Positions 34,458-43,770 of a DNA stretch of 64,000 bases are shown here, piece after piece; positions within the stretch are counted from its first letter, which is position 1; each line of letters starts with the position of its first letter. The position numbers were made by a program, and so were the translations under genes. Under the pieces are notes generated by a model. That model did no database searches. It was not told where the DNA came from and worked only from the letters and a program-made list of their open reading frames with translations. The stretch spans positions 196,024 to 260,023 of the forward strand of contig LUVW01000013.1 of assembly GCA_001661515.1 (NCBI GenBank), in the 5' to 3' direction. The DNA is from Capniomyces stellatus. Taxonomy: Eukaryota; Kickxellomycota; Harpellomycetes; Harpellales; Legeriomycetaceae.

Positions 34458-34830
34458 ATGACAAAAGATAATATGGAAGTAAAAAATAAAAAAACACTTT
34501 TATTTAACGCAATAACCGCGATCCTCATTTTTTTTTTGTTTCAGTTCGCTGCATTGATGCTTTTGACTGGTGATATTGAGATCATCACTTAGGTTTGCAA
34601 GAACGAATTTCTGAGTGCTTGGTTATCTAGTGAAATGTTTGTTAGCATTGCCTTTATTTTTACTCTTACCCGAGGGTTTGGGAAACTTGGTTATAAGCCT
34701 TTTAATCCTGCCCAGCTCTATATCCTCGCCATTCACTTGTCAGTTGCAACCCAAAGGCGCGCTGCCACCATATATTACATCTGAGCACGCCAGTACAGCA
34801 CAGTGTGTAGCCAAACACACACACAGTTAA
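34458..34830 (+). CDS. Possible small two-helix membrane protein
   Basis: Exons 34458-34569 and 34631-34830 (intron 61 nt, GT-AG, phases match) would encode 103 residues. A basic N-terminus (MTKDNMEVKNKKTLLFNAIT) leads into a first hydrophobic helix (AILIFFLFQFAALMLL). Exon 2 opens with a second (CLLALPLFLLLP... LVISLLILPSS) and ends in a polar Cys-containing tail (CQLQPKGALPPYITSEH). Unspliced, exon 1 alone would end after 45 codons. An alternative frame in exon 2 is also open from an ATG at 34635. No family is recognised. The gene ends 87 nt before the tRNA pair. Confidence 0.35.
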
Positions 34831-34917
34831 GCAAATCACTTCTTCTCATCAGCCAGGAGTGTCGTTGGGTAAAATGTAATATACAACAAATAGAAGAGAA
34901 AACTCAAAATTTCAGCT

Positions 34918-34989
34918 TCTCGGATAGTATAGTGGTGAGTATCCCAGTCTGTCACATTGGAGACCCGGGTTCAATTCCCGGTCCGAGAG
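34918..34989 (+). tRNA. tRNA-Asp (GTC)
   Basis: This 72-nt cloverleaf has a 7-bp acceptor stem (TCTCGGA/TCCGAGA), anticodon loop CTGTCAC with anticodon GTC, T-arm CCGGG-TTCAATT-CCCGG and discriminator G. There is no intron and no T-run terminator directly after it. Confidence 0.95.
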
Positions 34990-34996
34990 TTTAATT

Positions 34997-35078
34997 GGTG
35001 ACTTGCCCGAGTGGTCCAAGGGGTCAGGTTTAGGCCCTGATATGGAAACATGCGTGGGTTCGAACCCCACAGTCATCA
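34997..35078 (+). tRNA. tRNA-Leu (TAG)
   Basis: This 82-nt class II tRNA has acceptor stem GGTGACT/AGTCATC, anticodon stem TCAGG/CCTGA with loop TTTAGGC (anticodon TAG), a long variable arm, T-arm GTGGG-TTCGAAC-CCCAC and discriminator A. It starts 7 nt after the tRNA-Asp. Confidence 0.95.
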
Positions 35079-35081
35079 ATA

Positions 35082-35089
35082 TTTTTTTT
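35082..35089 (+). terminator. RNA polymerase III terminator of the tRNA pair
   Basis: A run of eight T begins 4 nt after the tRNA-Leu. It is the first run of four or more T after the start of tRNA-Asp. Confidence 0.8.
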
Positions 35090-35577
35090 CCTTCTGCTGA
35101 AACCAATCAACTTTTGGTTTCCAAGCGCTTGACCAGCGCGATTACGCGTTAATTTGATTTTGAGAACTGATGCCCATAGTTATTGGTTCGCTGTTGCACA
35201 GCTAAAGGCAATTTAAACAAAGATAAATGCCAAATTAAAGTCGAAACAATGCCTCTGGATATTTAATTGGCGTATTTAGCATTATTTTTAACATTTGGTC
35301 TTGTCCAATAAAACCCAGAGTAAATGCAATTAACAAAAGTAAAAAAAACAAAAAAAAAAACAATTAACCAATTCGTGACCCTTAAAATGAAAAGGCTTTT
35401 AGTTCGTTTAATTAGCAACCTTACTATGAATTTTTACCAACTATAATAGGGGTTTATATTTCTCCATTCAAGAGATAAAAAGCCTAGCTTAAAACGAATC
35501 AAGGTGTAAAAATCCAGCCTTACTCTCTTGGTAGAAACATTGAAACATTAAACAGAGGTACTAGCTAATAGACAAAA
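35090..35577. other. Intergenic, no gene seen
   Basis: This separates the tRNA pair from the SWC5 gene. It contains A-rich runs near 35340-35365. Confidence 0.5.
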
Positions 35578-36790
35578 ATGTCTTTACAATCTTTACTCGA
35601 TGGCAACTTTTCCGACGATGATTCCTCAGACGAGAACTTTTCACCTGAAGGTTAGTGAATAGTTGATTAAAAGTATAAAATAAGCAGCGAGAGATTCGTG
35701 CAGGGAAGCAGATAGAAACACAATTTCCCAACTTTAATTCGGCTCTACCCACTAATATGATGTTGACTAAAATGCTTTTATTTTTCAAAAATAAAATAAA
35801 TGGATTATCAATGTTAAAAGTTGAAGGATCTGACGATCAGGATTCACAAGACGAAGATTTTGATGAATTTCAAGCGGGCTCAAGGTGAATATATTATTGA
35901 TAGCTGTGTAAACGAATTCGAGCAATTGGTTATGGCTTTGAAAAGCGGGGGGGGGGGGGGGGGGNNNNNNNNNNNNNNNNNNNNNNNGGGGGGGGGGGGG
36001 GGGGGGGGCTGAACTCTAATACTGAATATCAACCTAACAAATCTTTTGATAATTCAACGAGTAGTCATGTAGCCGAGGTTGACGAGGAAGAAAAGAAAAG
36101 AAAAGTTGATGATATCTGGAGCGAAATGAACAAGCCTGCAGTTAAAAGACAAAGAGGTGAAGCTGCAAAATTTGAGGGAAATGGTAAGGGTAAGGAGAGA
36201 TACGTGGACACAGATGATAAGGAGACAGATTCTGGAAAGGTAATAGGAGATGAAGAAATTGAGAGCAACGATAACTCAGGGAAGGGGGGAAAGGAGAATG
36301 AGGCTGATGCGAACAATGTCGAGGGTAAGGAAAAGGTATTTGGAAAATCAAACGAAACAGAGAGGGGTGGTGTGAAGAGAGCAGTTTCAAAATTCAGTCA
36401 AGTTGAAGCGGAAGTTGAAAAGACACTGGGGAAAAAACTGAATACTGTCGAAAAGTCCAAGCTGCAGTGGAACGAGTATGTGGAAAAAGAAGGGATTAAA
36501 GACTCATTAAAGAACTACAACAAGGATGGGTAAGTGATTTAACAAGCACGCATATATGATAATATGATTAAATACATACAAGTCGGAGGGTGTGTTGACA
36601 AGAGGAAGTTGGGGGGAGGGAGAGGGGGAGGGGGGGGGCTAGACACATATTTTTTTTATTTATCTAATGCCCAACTTGCAGGCAAAAATTAATTCGGACA
36701 ATATGTATCTGTAGGTATGTTGAAAAGATGAACTTCTTGGCAAGAACCAACGAAAGACAGTATGAACAGATCCAAAACATGAAAAAGTAA
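35578..36790 (+). CDS. SWC5: Swc5/CFDP1-type BCNT-C domain protein, with assembly gap
   Basis: This is a subunit of the SWR1 complex, which exchanges histone H2A for H2A.Z. Exons are 35578-35650 (acidic start MSLQSLLDGNFSDDDSSDEN), 35821-35884 (acidic, EGSDDQDSQDEDFDEF), a third exon from within or just after the poly-G tract to 36529, and 36715-36790. The BCNT-C domain is clear at the C-terminus: KLNTVEKSKLQWNEYVEKEG, SLKNYNKDG across the splice, then YVEKMNFLARTNERQYEQIQ. The middle holds DDIWSEMNKPAVKRQ. The start of exon 3 is hidden by a G18-N23-G21 stretch (35947-36008); read as coding it would be polyglycine, which is unlike the family. The exact protein therefore cannot be stated. Confidence 0.9.
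35947..36008. repeat. Poly-G tract split by a 23-N gap
   Basis: There are 18 G, then 23 N, then 21 G at the intron 2/exon 3 border of SWC5. It is either a genuine long homopolymer that stopped assembly or a sequencing artefact. Confidence 0.9.
36611..36638 (+). repeat. G-quadruplex-type G tract in SWC5 intron 3
   Basis: Four G runs (6, 3, 5 and 9 G) are separated by 1-3 nt on the coding strand. This fits the usual G4 pattern. Confidence 0.75.
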
Positions 36791-37512
36791 AAGCAGAAAC
36801 GAATCAGTAGCAGTAGCAGTAGCAGAAGCAGAAACAGAGTCAGAATCTTGGTTTTATTTGGGTATGCTTAGCTTACAGTTTACAAAACACGTTTAGTAAC
36901 CCAATGTGGTAGTTCACTTTTAATTGTAGAAAGTTTCCTAGCCAAAAATCAATAAATTTCAATAAAGTCAAATTAAGCCAATTCAAGTTGAGTCAAATGA
37001 TTGATAAAGTTAAAGTATAATGTAAGCCGAGTACAGTTGACTATTATGAAGGGCAAATTGTGAGAGATCAAGTTGAGTGTGTTGGAGTTCAATAGTAATT
37101 TTACTGTTAACTTTAGAATCAATAGATGCGAAATGAAAACAAATAAAGTAAAATGTTGAATTTGACTTGACGGGAAAAGAAAGTTAAATTAAAACGGTTT
37201 TAAGGACATGACTTTACGATTCGAATTGATTGGCGTTTAAGCCTTAACGGAATAAAAAATAAAAAATCGTGAATTGAATATCAAAAACAATAATAAAGAT
37301 TCGTGAATTGAAACAAAGATTAACAGTGATATAAAAAAAAAAGAAAAGTGGAATAACAAGATTTGAAAAGTTTTTTATTACTGTACCTATTTCACTACTT
37401 TTATTTACTCTACAAAAGGACATGGAATATAAAAAAAGTAAAAAAATCAATAAAGTAAACACAATCAAAGAATTTACAAGGAGAGGTAGAAGAAACAGAT
37501 ATAAAATAAAGG
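36791..37512. other. Intergenic, no gene seen
   Basis: A short GCAGTA/GCAGAA repeat follows the SWC5 stop (36808-36835). The rest is A-rich sequence upstream of the DUF4211 gene. Confidence 0.5.
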
Positions 37513-40500
37513 ATGAAAAGGCGTGCACATAGCGAAAATAGCGGTTTAAGCGGGAAAAACAAATCTGGGAATAATGGGGAGAAGGTGATAAGAGCGAATG
37601 GCAAGTTGAACAACAAAAACAATGAAAGCAACGAAGGCAACAAAAGAAAAGTGATTGATGAGGAATCTATTTTGAACTTGTCGAAGGAATTTGATAAGCG
37701 ATTGACAAGTCAAGCGAGTAAAATCAAGGAGATGTTAGACTTGGGGGCAATGGGGGTGGAACAAGGGGTGGTGTGGTTTGAGGGGCGTGAAGAGAAGCAT
37801 GGTAGAGCAGAAAGCGGTAAGAGGAACGAAAATGAGATAAAGGCAGAAAGGAGCAATGGAAAATCAAATAGGAGCAGCTCAAGTCAGTGTGAGGTGTATG
37901 TAGTGATAGAAAAGAAAAATACAAAGAAAGCTCAAGATACTGGCAAGGAGGGAATAGGCAGAGTAAATATAATTAATGGAAGAAAGAAAAGCGAAAGTAT
38001 TGGCGAGCTGAATTTTGTGGGAGGGAGTGCAGAAAAGCTGATTAAAGTGAGCCAAAGAATGGCGCGAGGTAGAAGAGTGCAGGAAGGAGAGAGGATGGTG
38101 AATTCGGATTTGAATAAAAAAGAGTATAAAAAGCCGAAGAGGTTGCTAAAAAAGGAAACCCCAAAAGTTAATGACGTAGAGGAGGGCAAAGGAGAGCAAA
38201 GAAGAATAAGGATAGGGCCAAGCTTTACGATATCGAGAGCAAATGGGTTGGTGAGTAAAAGACTGGTAAAGAACAATGTAGAGGTGGTGATAACGCGTAA
38301 AAGTGTGAACAAGGTTAAAAGGACAAACAGAGTTGATAATGAGTTGGAAGATAAGGTAAAAGAAATGCCAAGTGGAACTGAAGAGTTGAAGAGTAGTGGA
38401 ATTGATGATATTAGAAAGCGCATTAGTAGAAGTCTCAACCCACAAAAGTACAAAAGATCAAAGGGCAGAGCGGGAAGTGGGAAAGGAAAAGAGGGTGCAA
38501 AGGTAGAGGAAAGCTCCGAGTTGGAAGATGATTCAGAAATGAGTGATGCGAGTAAAGGGAAAGACATGTTTGTTGGCGCAGAGGAGAAGGAGGGCAGGAA
38601 AGCGAGGAAAATACGGAGGCCTGTGACGGTTGACTTGACAAGTGATGAAGATGTAGAAAGTATAGATAATAAGCCAAATAAAGAAAAGGGGGCCGAGACA
38701 AAAACGGGGAAGGAAAAGGAAAAGGAAAAGGAAATAGTGGAGGAAAAGGATGATTTTGAGGCAAAAATAATAACGCCTAGGAAAAAACAAAGGGTATCAA
38801 CAATATTTGGGCAAATAAAAGGTGTTGATGAGACAATGCTAGTGATGGAAAGAGGAAAAGAAGCAGGATTAGCGGTAGGGAAAGAAAATGTAAACAAAAA
38901 TCCAAAGCCTTTAATAAGTACCAATAGGTTTGCATTGTTGGCAGTTTCAGATAATAGCGAGGAGGAAGAGGAGGCGGTAGAGGGAGGCGAGAAGGGAGTG
39001 GAAGAGAGGGGGGAGTGTGAAGTGAAGGAGCAGAATGCTGGACCAACAATAGGGATGGTTGCACAGAATAAAAGCGGTAGTGAAAGTGACATTAAAGTTC
39101 AAAAAATAGAAAAGCCAGATTTGTACTTGGAAACTATAGAGCACGACGAGGAATTTAGTTTGGGGAGCAGCTCGGATGAGTCGGGTGTGAAAACAAGCTT
39201 GGGCGTAGGCGTAGGCGATGGGGGTGAGCAAAGCAAAAGCGAGGTAATTAAAAGGGGCGAGACCCGCAGGCTATTGAAAAGAAAGGATATAAAAGAGGGT
39301 CAACTGGGCTTAGTCAAGAGTCCAAAGGGAGTTAAAAATGGAAGTAAAATTGGCAGGAAGTTTAATAAGGATTCAGATTCAGATTCTGACTCAGATTCAG
39401 ACTCAGGATCAGATAATAGAATAATGCTGAGAGAAAGAAAGAGGCGAAAGACATTTAGAGAGATAGTTGAACAGTCCAAGTACTTGGAAACGGATAAAAA
39501 GTCCAAACTGGAAGCAAAGTACCCAGAAGATATTTCAGCTGATAAAGAAGCGGGTGTTAAAAACGTGGAAATGGGTAAAAGTAGTAGTAGAAACGATGAC
39601 AAAAGCAGAGATATAAAACATGGTACTAGACTATCTCTGAAGAGAAAAGGATCAGTTGGAAAGAGCAAACATAAAACCACTAACAAAAAAATATTTTCGG
39701 GGCCAAAGTCGGTGAAAAAGGCCAAGCTCAGAGACGAAGATTCAGACACATCATATCTTCAAGATAGCGATGCTGACGATAAAGAGTTTATAGCAAGTGG
39801 CAAAAGAGGAAACAGTAGCATTAGTGATGCTAGTAGTAGTGGTGTTGATAGTGATGAGGGCAGAGAGCAGAGGGCAAATAAGGCCTTGTTTAGTGTCAAT
39901 GCAATGAAGGAGTTTGTAGTTGACGACAGCGAATCAGTTTCTGAAGATGGCGTCGAGTATTATGAAAGCTTCAATAACCTGGGTCGAGTTGCTAAATACC
40001 AAAACAAATTCAACATTGAAGGTAGTTTATATTTCCGATTTACCTGATTATTTTCTCGAATTAGCTGGTTATATTCCCGATTTATCGATTTATATTCCTG
40101 ATTTACTTGATTATATTTCCGATTCAGTCCGACAGCCTTGATTTCTTATCGCCTATCCTACTATTGTGCTTTAATAGATGAAATGAGACTGATTACCCAA
40201 GCGGACTTTAAAACGTCGTTCAACACATTTGTTCAATACCTAGTTCATTGTATAATGAACTTTTCGTTGATCGAGTCTTTTGACGACGAGACTAAGCAGT
40301 ATTTCAAGAGGGCCTCAATTGCAATAGAAAACAGAATAGCGACAACAAGAGATAGTCTGGTATCTAGTTCGGTGTGGATGCCGACTTACTTGAAAGACTT
40401 GAAAAGCTCAATGGTTTACTACTCGGAGCGCATTGCAGCAGTCAATGGGTGTGAGGCGTGCACTTTTGGTATGAGCAGGAAGTCTACTTTTGATGTCTTT

Positions 40501-41079
40501 TTGGTTGGCGAGTTGGAGGACTTGCCTTTTTTAAACGAGTACAGCCATTTGGAATCGGGCTCAAGAGCGGTTGCAGGCCCAGCATCCAAGCTGCTCAAGA
40601 AGCCGTACAAGCGGACCGATTACCCGTTTTTGAGGTTCAAATCGTTTAAACTGCCGCTTTCCAAAATATACGACATGAATCTGCACACCAACAGCACAAA
40701 GGAACAGTTTGCCAAGCAACACGACCTTCAACATGTCCATGGCGAAACCAACGTCATTTTGTATGATTTGGGCATTCCAGGGACGTGCTACAAAGTAGGC
40801 AGGTATTGCCAGCTCCGAAGCGAGCTTTTCCATTGGATGTTTCACTACAAACGGTACGTGTATAACAAGCTGAAACAGCAGATATCCGAGTTTGGCTACC
40901 CGACTACAAAACATGACTTCTCTACCAATGGCGGAGGCGCTACTGGTGAAAAACCCAACGCTGATGTTATTAAGATTACCGAGGAAGTTGTTTATAAGCT
41001 GGATACTTCTGGTTTCATTCAAAACTTGTATGAGGAGCTTGTTGAGACTATCGACAACTCTAGAGAAATGTATTCATAA
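37513..41079 (+). CDS. DUF4211-domain nuclear protein (CCDC82-like)
   Basis: Two exons (37513-40021, 40178-41079) joined through codon GAT give 1,136 residues. Residues 1 to about 800 are highly charged and disordered, with Lys/Glu/Ser blocks, nuclear-localisation-like basic clusters (KIRRPVTVDL region) and an Asp-Ser run at 39378-39405. The C-terminal 330 residues carry the DUF4211 pattern. It begins with FVVDDSESVSEDGVEYYESF, then FNTFVQYLVHCIMNFSLIES, RASIAIENRIATTRDSLVSS, and the Cys motif NGCEACTFGMSRKSTFDVFL. The tail FHYKRYVYNKLKQQISEFGY is also typical. DUF4211 proteins occur in fungi, plants and animals (human CCDC82); their molecular role is not established, although a nuclear location is likely. 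The splice falls just before the compact part of the domain. Confidence 0.88.
40028..40127 (+). repeat. 21-bp tandem repeat filling the DUF4211 intron
   Basis: There are four full units and one partial unit of a degenerate 21-bp repeat (type TATATTTCCGATTTACCTGAT) at 40028, 40049, 40070, 40091 and 40112. They occupy about 100 of the 156 intron bases. Confidence 0.85.
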
Positions 41080-41174
41080 TTTATTACTTGCAATTTATAC
41101 CTTTTCTTGTTTTCACTTTTTTTTTCTATCACTATCATCATTATTAATCGATTTCCTTACTTTTTCTTGTTTTG

Positions 41175-41210
<36 letters not shown>

Positions 41211-41381
41211 AAATAAAAGTTTTTGTTATTTGCTACTTTTGCTTTTACCAAGTTTTCCTTGTTACTAAATCTCTTTTATAACAATATATGACCTTTTTAT
41301 TTGGTAAAAGTCCAGCCCTAAATAAAAAGCACACTGAACTGAAAAGGAGAGAAGGGCGAAAGGTGAAAGACGAAAGAAACG
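41080..41381. other. Intergenic with a T29 run
   Basis: This is the 3' flank of the DUF4211 gene, with 29 consecutive T at 41178-41206, followed by the short NAT9 promoter. Confidence 0.6.
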
Positions 41382-42767
41382 ATGCGGCACAACGAAAACT
41401 TGGTTCTGGTAAATATACATCTCTAACTTTGCTCCATTGCTTTTTTTTTACTCTTGAATTGTTGGTTTGTTTGGAGTAACCATTCAGCTGTACCTCTATA
41501 GGCAGGGGATAAAGTCCTTTTAGTTCCTTATCTCGTTGCTCATGTGGAAAAGTACAATCAATGGATGAAATCACCCGAACTTTTAGGTATGTTATAGTCT
41601 CCATTTATCAAATATCATTATCAATTATCTTTGCCATTACCATTATTTTATTTTGCTATGGTAGCAGTTATGTTAAATACATATACACATTTTACCTTGT
41701 GTCGTGCTGTGTTGTGTTGTGTTATTAGAGCTAACCGATTCAGAGCCTCTGACTTTAAAAGAAGAATATGAAATGCAGGAATCGTGGCATCTGGACCAAG
41801 ACAGTAAGTTCCCTAAATCTAACCAATTTACTTGCCGTGCCGCACATACAACCCGATTCTATCCACGATATATTCTTACTATTTTCCTATTCTATATATC
41901 TATCTCCACTAGAATGTACCTTTATTCTGCTCAAAAAACCAACTGAATGTGCCGCGGTAACAAAGAGTGTATGGCAAGACACAAGTAACAACCTTATTTT
42001 ACTATTGTATATAATATATATATGAAATAAGCAACGTAATGTGTATACTGACACGCTACCCCTTCCAACACCAACACTGCTCTATATCCTCCAGATTCAA
42101 ACCCATTGTTGTTGTTATATATTTATTTATTTTAAAAAAAGTTAAATAAGCCAGGTATCAACTTTATTGGTTTACATGCAAATATATTCACAAAATCTGT
42201 AAACAAATAGGCCTGATGGCTGGTGATATCAACTTATACATCAACGATTTTCATGATAAATCGCGTGCTGAAATCGAAGTCATGATTGCTGGTAACCTTG
42301 CTTTACACAATATCTACCTACTATCTGATAGTATCTTTTTCCATCCCCCCCCCCATTCCTTCTGGATAAGCTTTTATATTATTTGGCACATGTATTCTTT
42401 AAATAGAGCCAACTTATAGAGGCCAAGGTGCTGCCAAGGAATCGCTGCAACTGATGATGCGATATGGTAATTAAAATATACAATAATCTAAAACTAAAAC
42501 TAAAACCAAAACCAAACCAAATCAAACTAAACCAAATTAAACTAATTCCATTCACTAGCACACGCAAACTTATCAATCTCAACATTTTACTGCCGAATTC
42601 TCGAGAAAAACGATGCTAGCATAAACTTATTCAAGTCACTTGGTTACATTGAAACTGAGCGTTCAGAGTATTTCAAGCAGCTGACACTTGAGCTCCAAGT
42701 AGATCCTGACTACAAGTCTCGGCTGGAATTGGCCTGCAGTCATGCCACCACACATTGCTTTTCTTAA
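41382..42767 (+). CDS. NAT9: NAT9-family GNAT N-acetyltransferase (seven exons)
   Basis: This is a GNAT acetyltransferase of the NAT9 family, whose animal members have been linked to alpha-tubulin acetylation and microtubule stability. Exons are 41382-41408, 41502-41586, 41729-41803, 41913-41984, 42211-42291, 42407-42466 and 42559-42767, all GT-AG with matching phases, giving 202 residues against about 207 in human. The order of motifs matches the family: MRHNENLVL, VEKYNQWMKSPELLELTDSE, PLTLKEEYEMQESWHLDQD, KCTFILLKKP, MAGDINLYINDF, AEIEVMIAEPTYRGQGAAKE (the acetyl-CoA loop RGQGAA), LEKNDASINLFKSLGYIETE. Exons are tiny, so no reading frame longer than about 85 codons appears without splicing. 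It is tail to tail with the DNAJC12-like gene, with 24 bp between the stops. Confidence 0.93.
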
Positions 42768-42791
42768 ACAATCACTGGTTTAGCATGCACT

Positions 42792-43770
42792 TTATACTTG
42801 GTAATTTCGAAACTTTTTGTATAGATCCTCGTTGGCTTGCTCGTTTTTCGTGGCACGCTCGGGTTCAAACCGCGTTTCTTCGGTCAGCGGTGTTGGGCTT
42901 GGTGGCTCTCCTGTTTTCGAATCTTTTACCATAGGAATATATTTTTTGTTTGGAATCCAATGCATACTCTAATATTTAATTATTTTGTTCATCCGTTATA
43001 TGATATCAGCTTTAGTATGTCTTATCTCGTAAATCTAACCATGTTATATTTTGACATTTCTTGGGTTGGTTAAACCACGCTGAGTTACTTTTAAGTTAAA
43101 TGCATGCCTACTTTGCTACTTGACATGTCTATCCATTGCAGGTACGGTATTCTGATTTCCGACTGCAGCCAGGTATCGTACTGCTGTCGGCTCGTCGTGT
43201 TTCCTAGTATCTTGTACGCTTCGTTCAGTTTTACAAATTGTTCATTGCTATCTAGCTCTTTGTTAATCTCTGCTGTATATTCTCCTAATGAATCAAGTCG
43301 ATTTAGCGTTATATTTAGGCTGCTGTCAGTATAAAGTCGTTTGTGTAACACCGTCCCAATTGTGCGTACGAATATGCTTGTATTTATATGTGTTCTTAAG
43401 TATTAGTCTTGAAAGAATACCATTGAGTATTATATATATGGTACTGTACCTTCCATACTAGCGTTTCTGTTTCTATTTTGTTTGCTCTTGTCAGGGTGGA
43501 ACTGTCTAATTCTGACTTTATACTCGGTCTGTATTTGTTCGTCCTACAGATTTATTTATTTATTCAAATAACTACATGTTTGTTTTATTTTTGAAAGCTC
43601 ACACACACGCACACACACACATATATACTCACACACAGTGCAAAAATATAACTTAACAAATTCTTGCTTCATTTACTCACACTGGACTCTGGAAAACACC
43701 CTAGCACAGAGTACAAATCGTCCGTGTAATGCTTTCCATATTCGTTTATTTGATCAAAAACGCTCTCCAT
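42792..43770 (-). CDS. DNAJC12: DNAJC12-like J-domain co-chaperone (four exons)
   Basis: This is an Hsp70 co-chaperone of 172 residues. Exons are 43770-43681, 43543-43450, 43269-43112 and 42968-42792, GT-AG and in phase. The J domain opens with DDLYSVLGCFPESSDEQIQT and contains the Hsp70-stimulating HPD motif (RIRQFHPDKSKQ). It continues with FVKLNEAYKILGNTTSRQQY. The part that sets DNAJC12 apart is also present: IPYLQWIDMSSSK, SMHWIPNKKYIP across the last splice, and the C-terminal LYKKFRNYQV, matching the conserved end of human DNAJC12. In animals DNAJC12 assists aromatic amino acid hydroxylases; whether this holds in a fungus is unknown. The ATG at 43770 gives 15 residues before the J domain. 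An acceptor upstream of 43269 would put the J domain out of frame. Confidence 0.9.
43600..43622. repeat. CA microsatellite in DNAJC12 intron 1
   Basis: An almost pure CA/TG repeat with one CG interruption lies inside the first intron of the minus-strand gene. Confidence 0.8.

Noticed and set aside
34912..35106. Minus-strand 64-codon frame across the tRNA genes
   Set aside because: It overlaps two well-folded tRNAs, so it is not coding.
37932..39092. Minus-strand 386-codon frame opposite the DUF4211 gene
   Set aside because: It is a Ser/Leu/Pro-rich shadow of the Lys/Glu-rich coding strand, with no family likeness.
43270..43351. Upstream extension of exon 3 in the DNAJC12-like gene
   Set aside because: All AG acceptors there put the J domain out of phase; the acceptor before 43269 joins cleanly and matches the family length.
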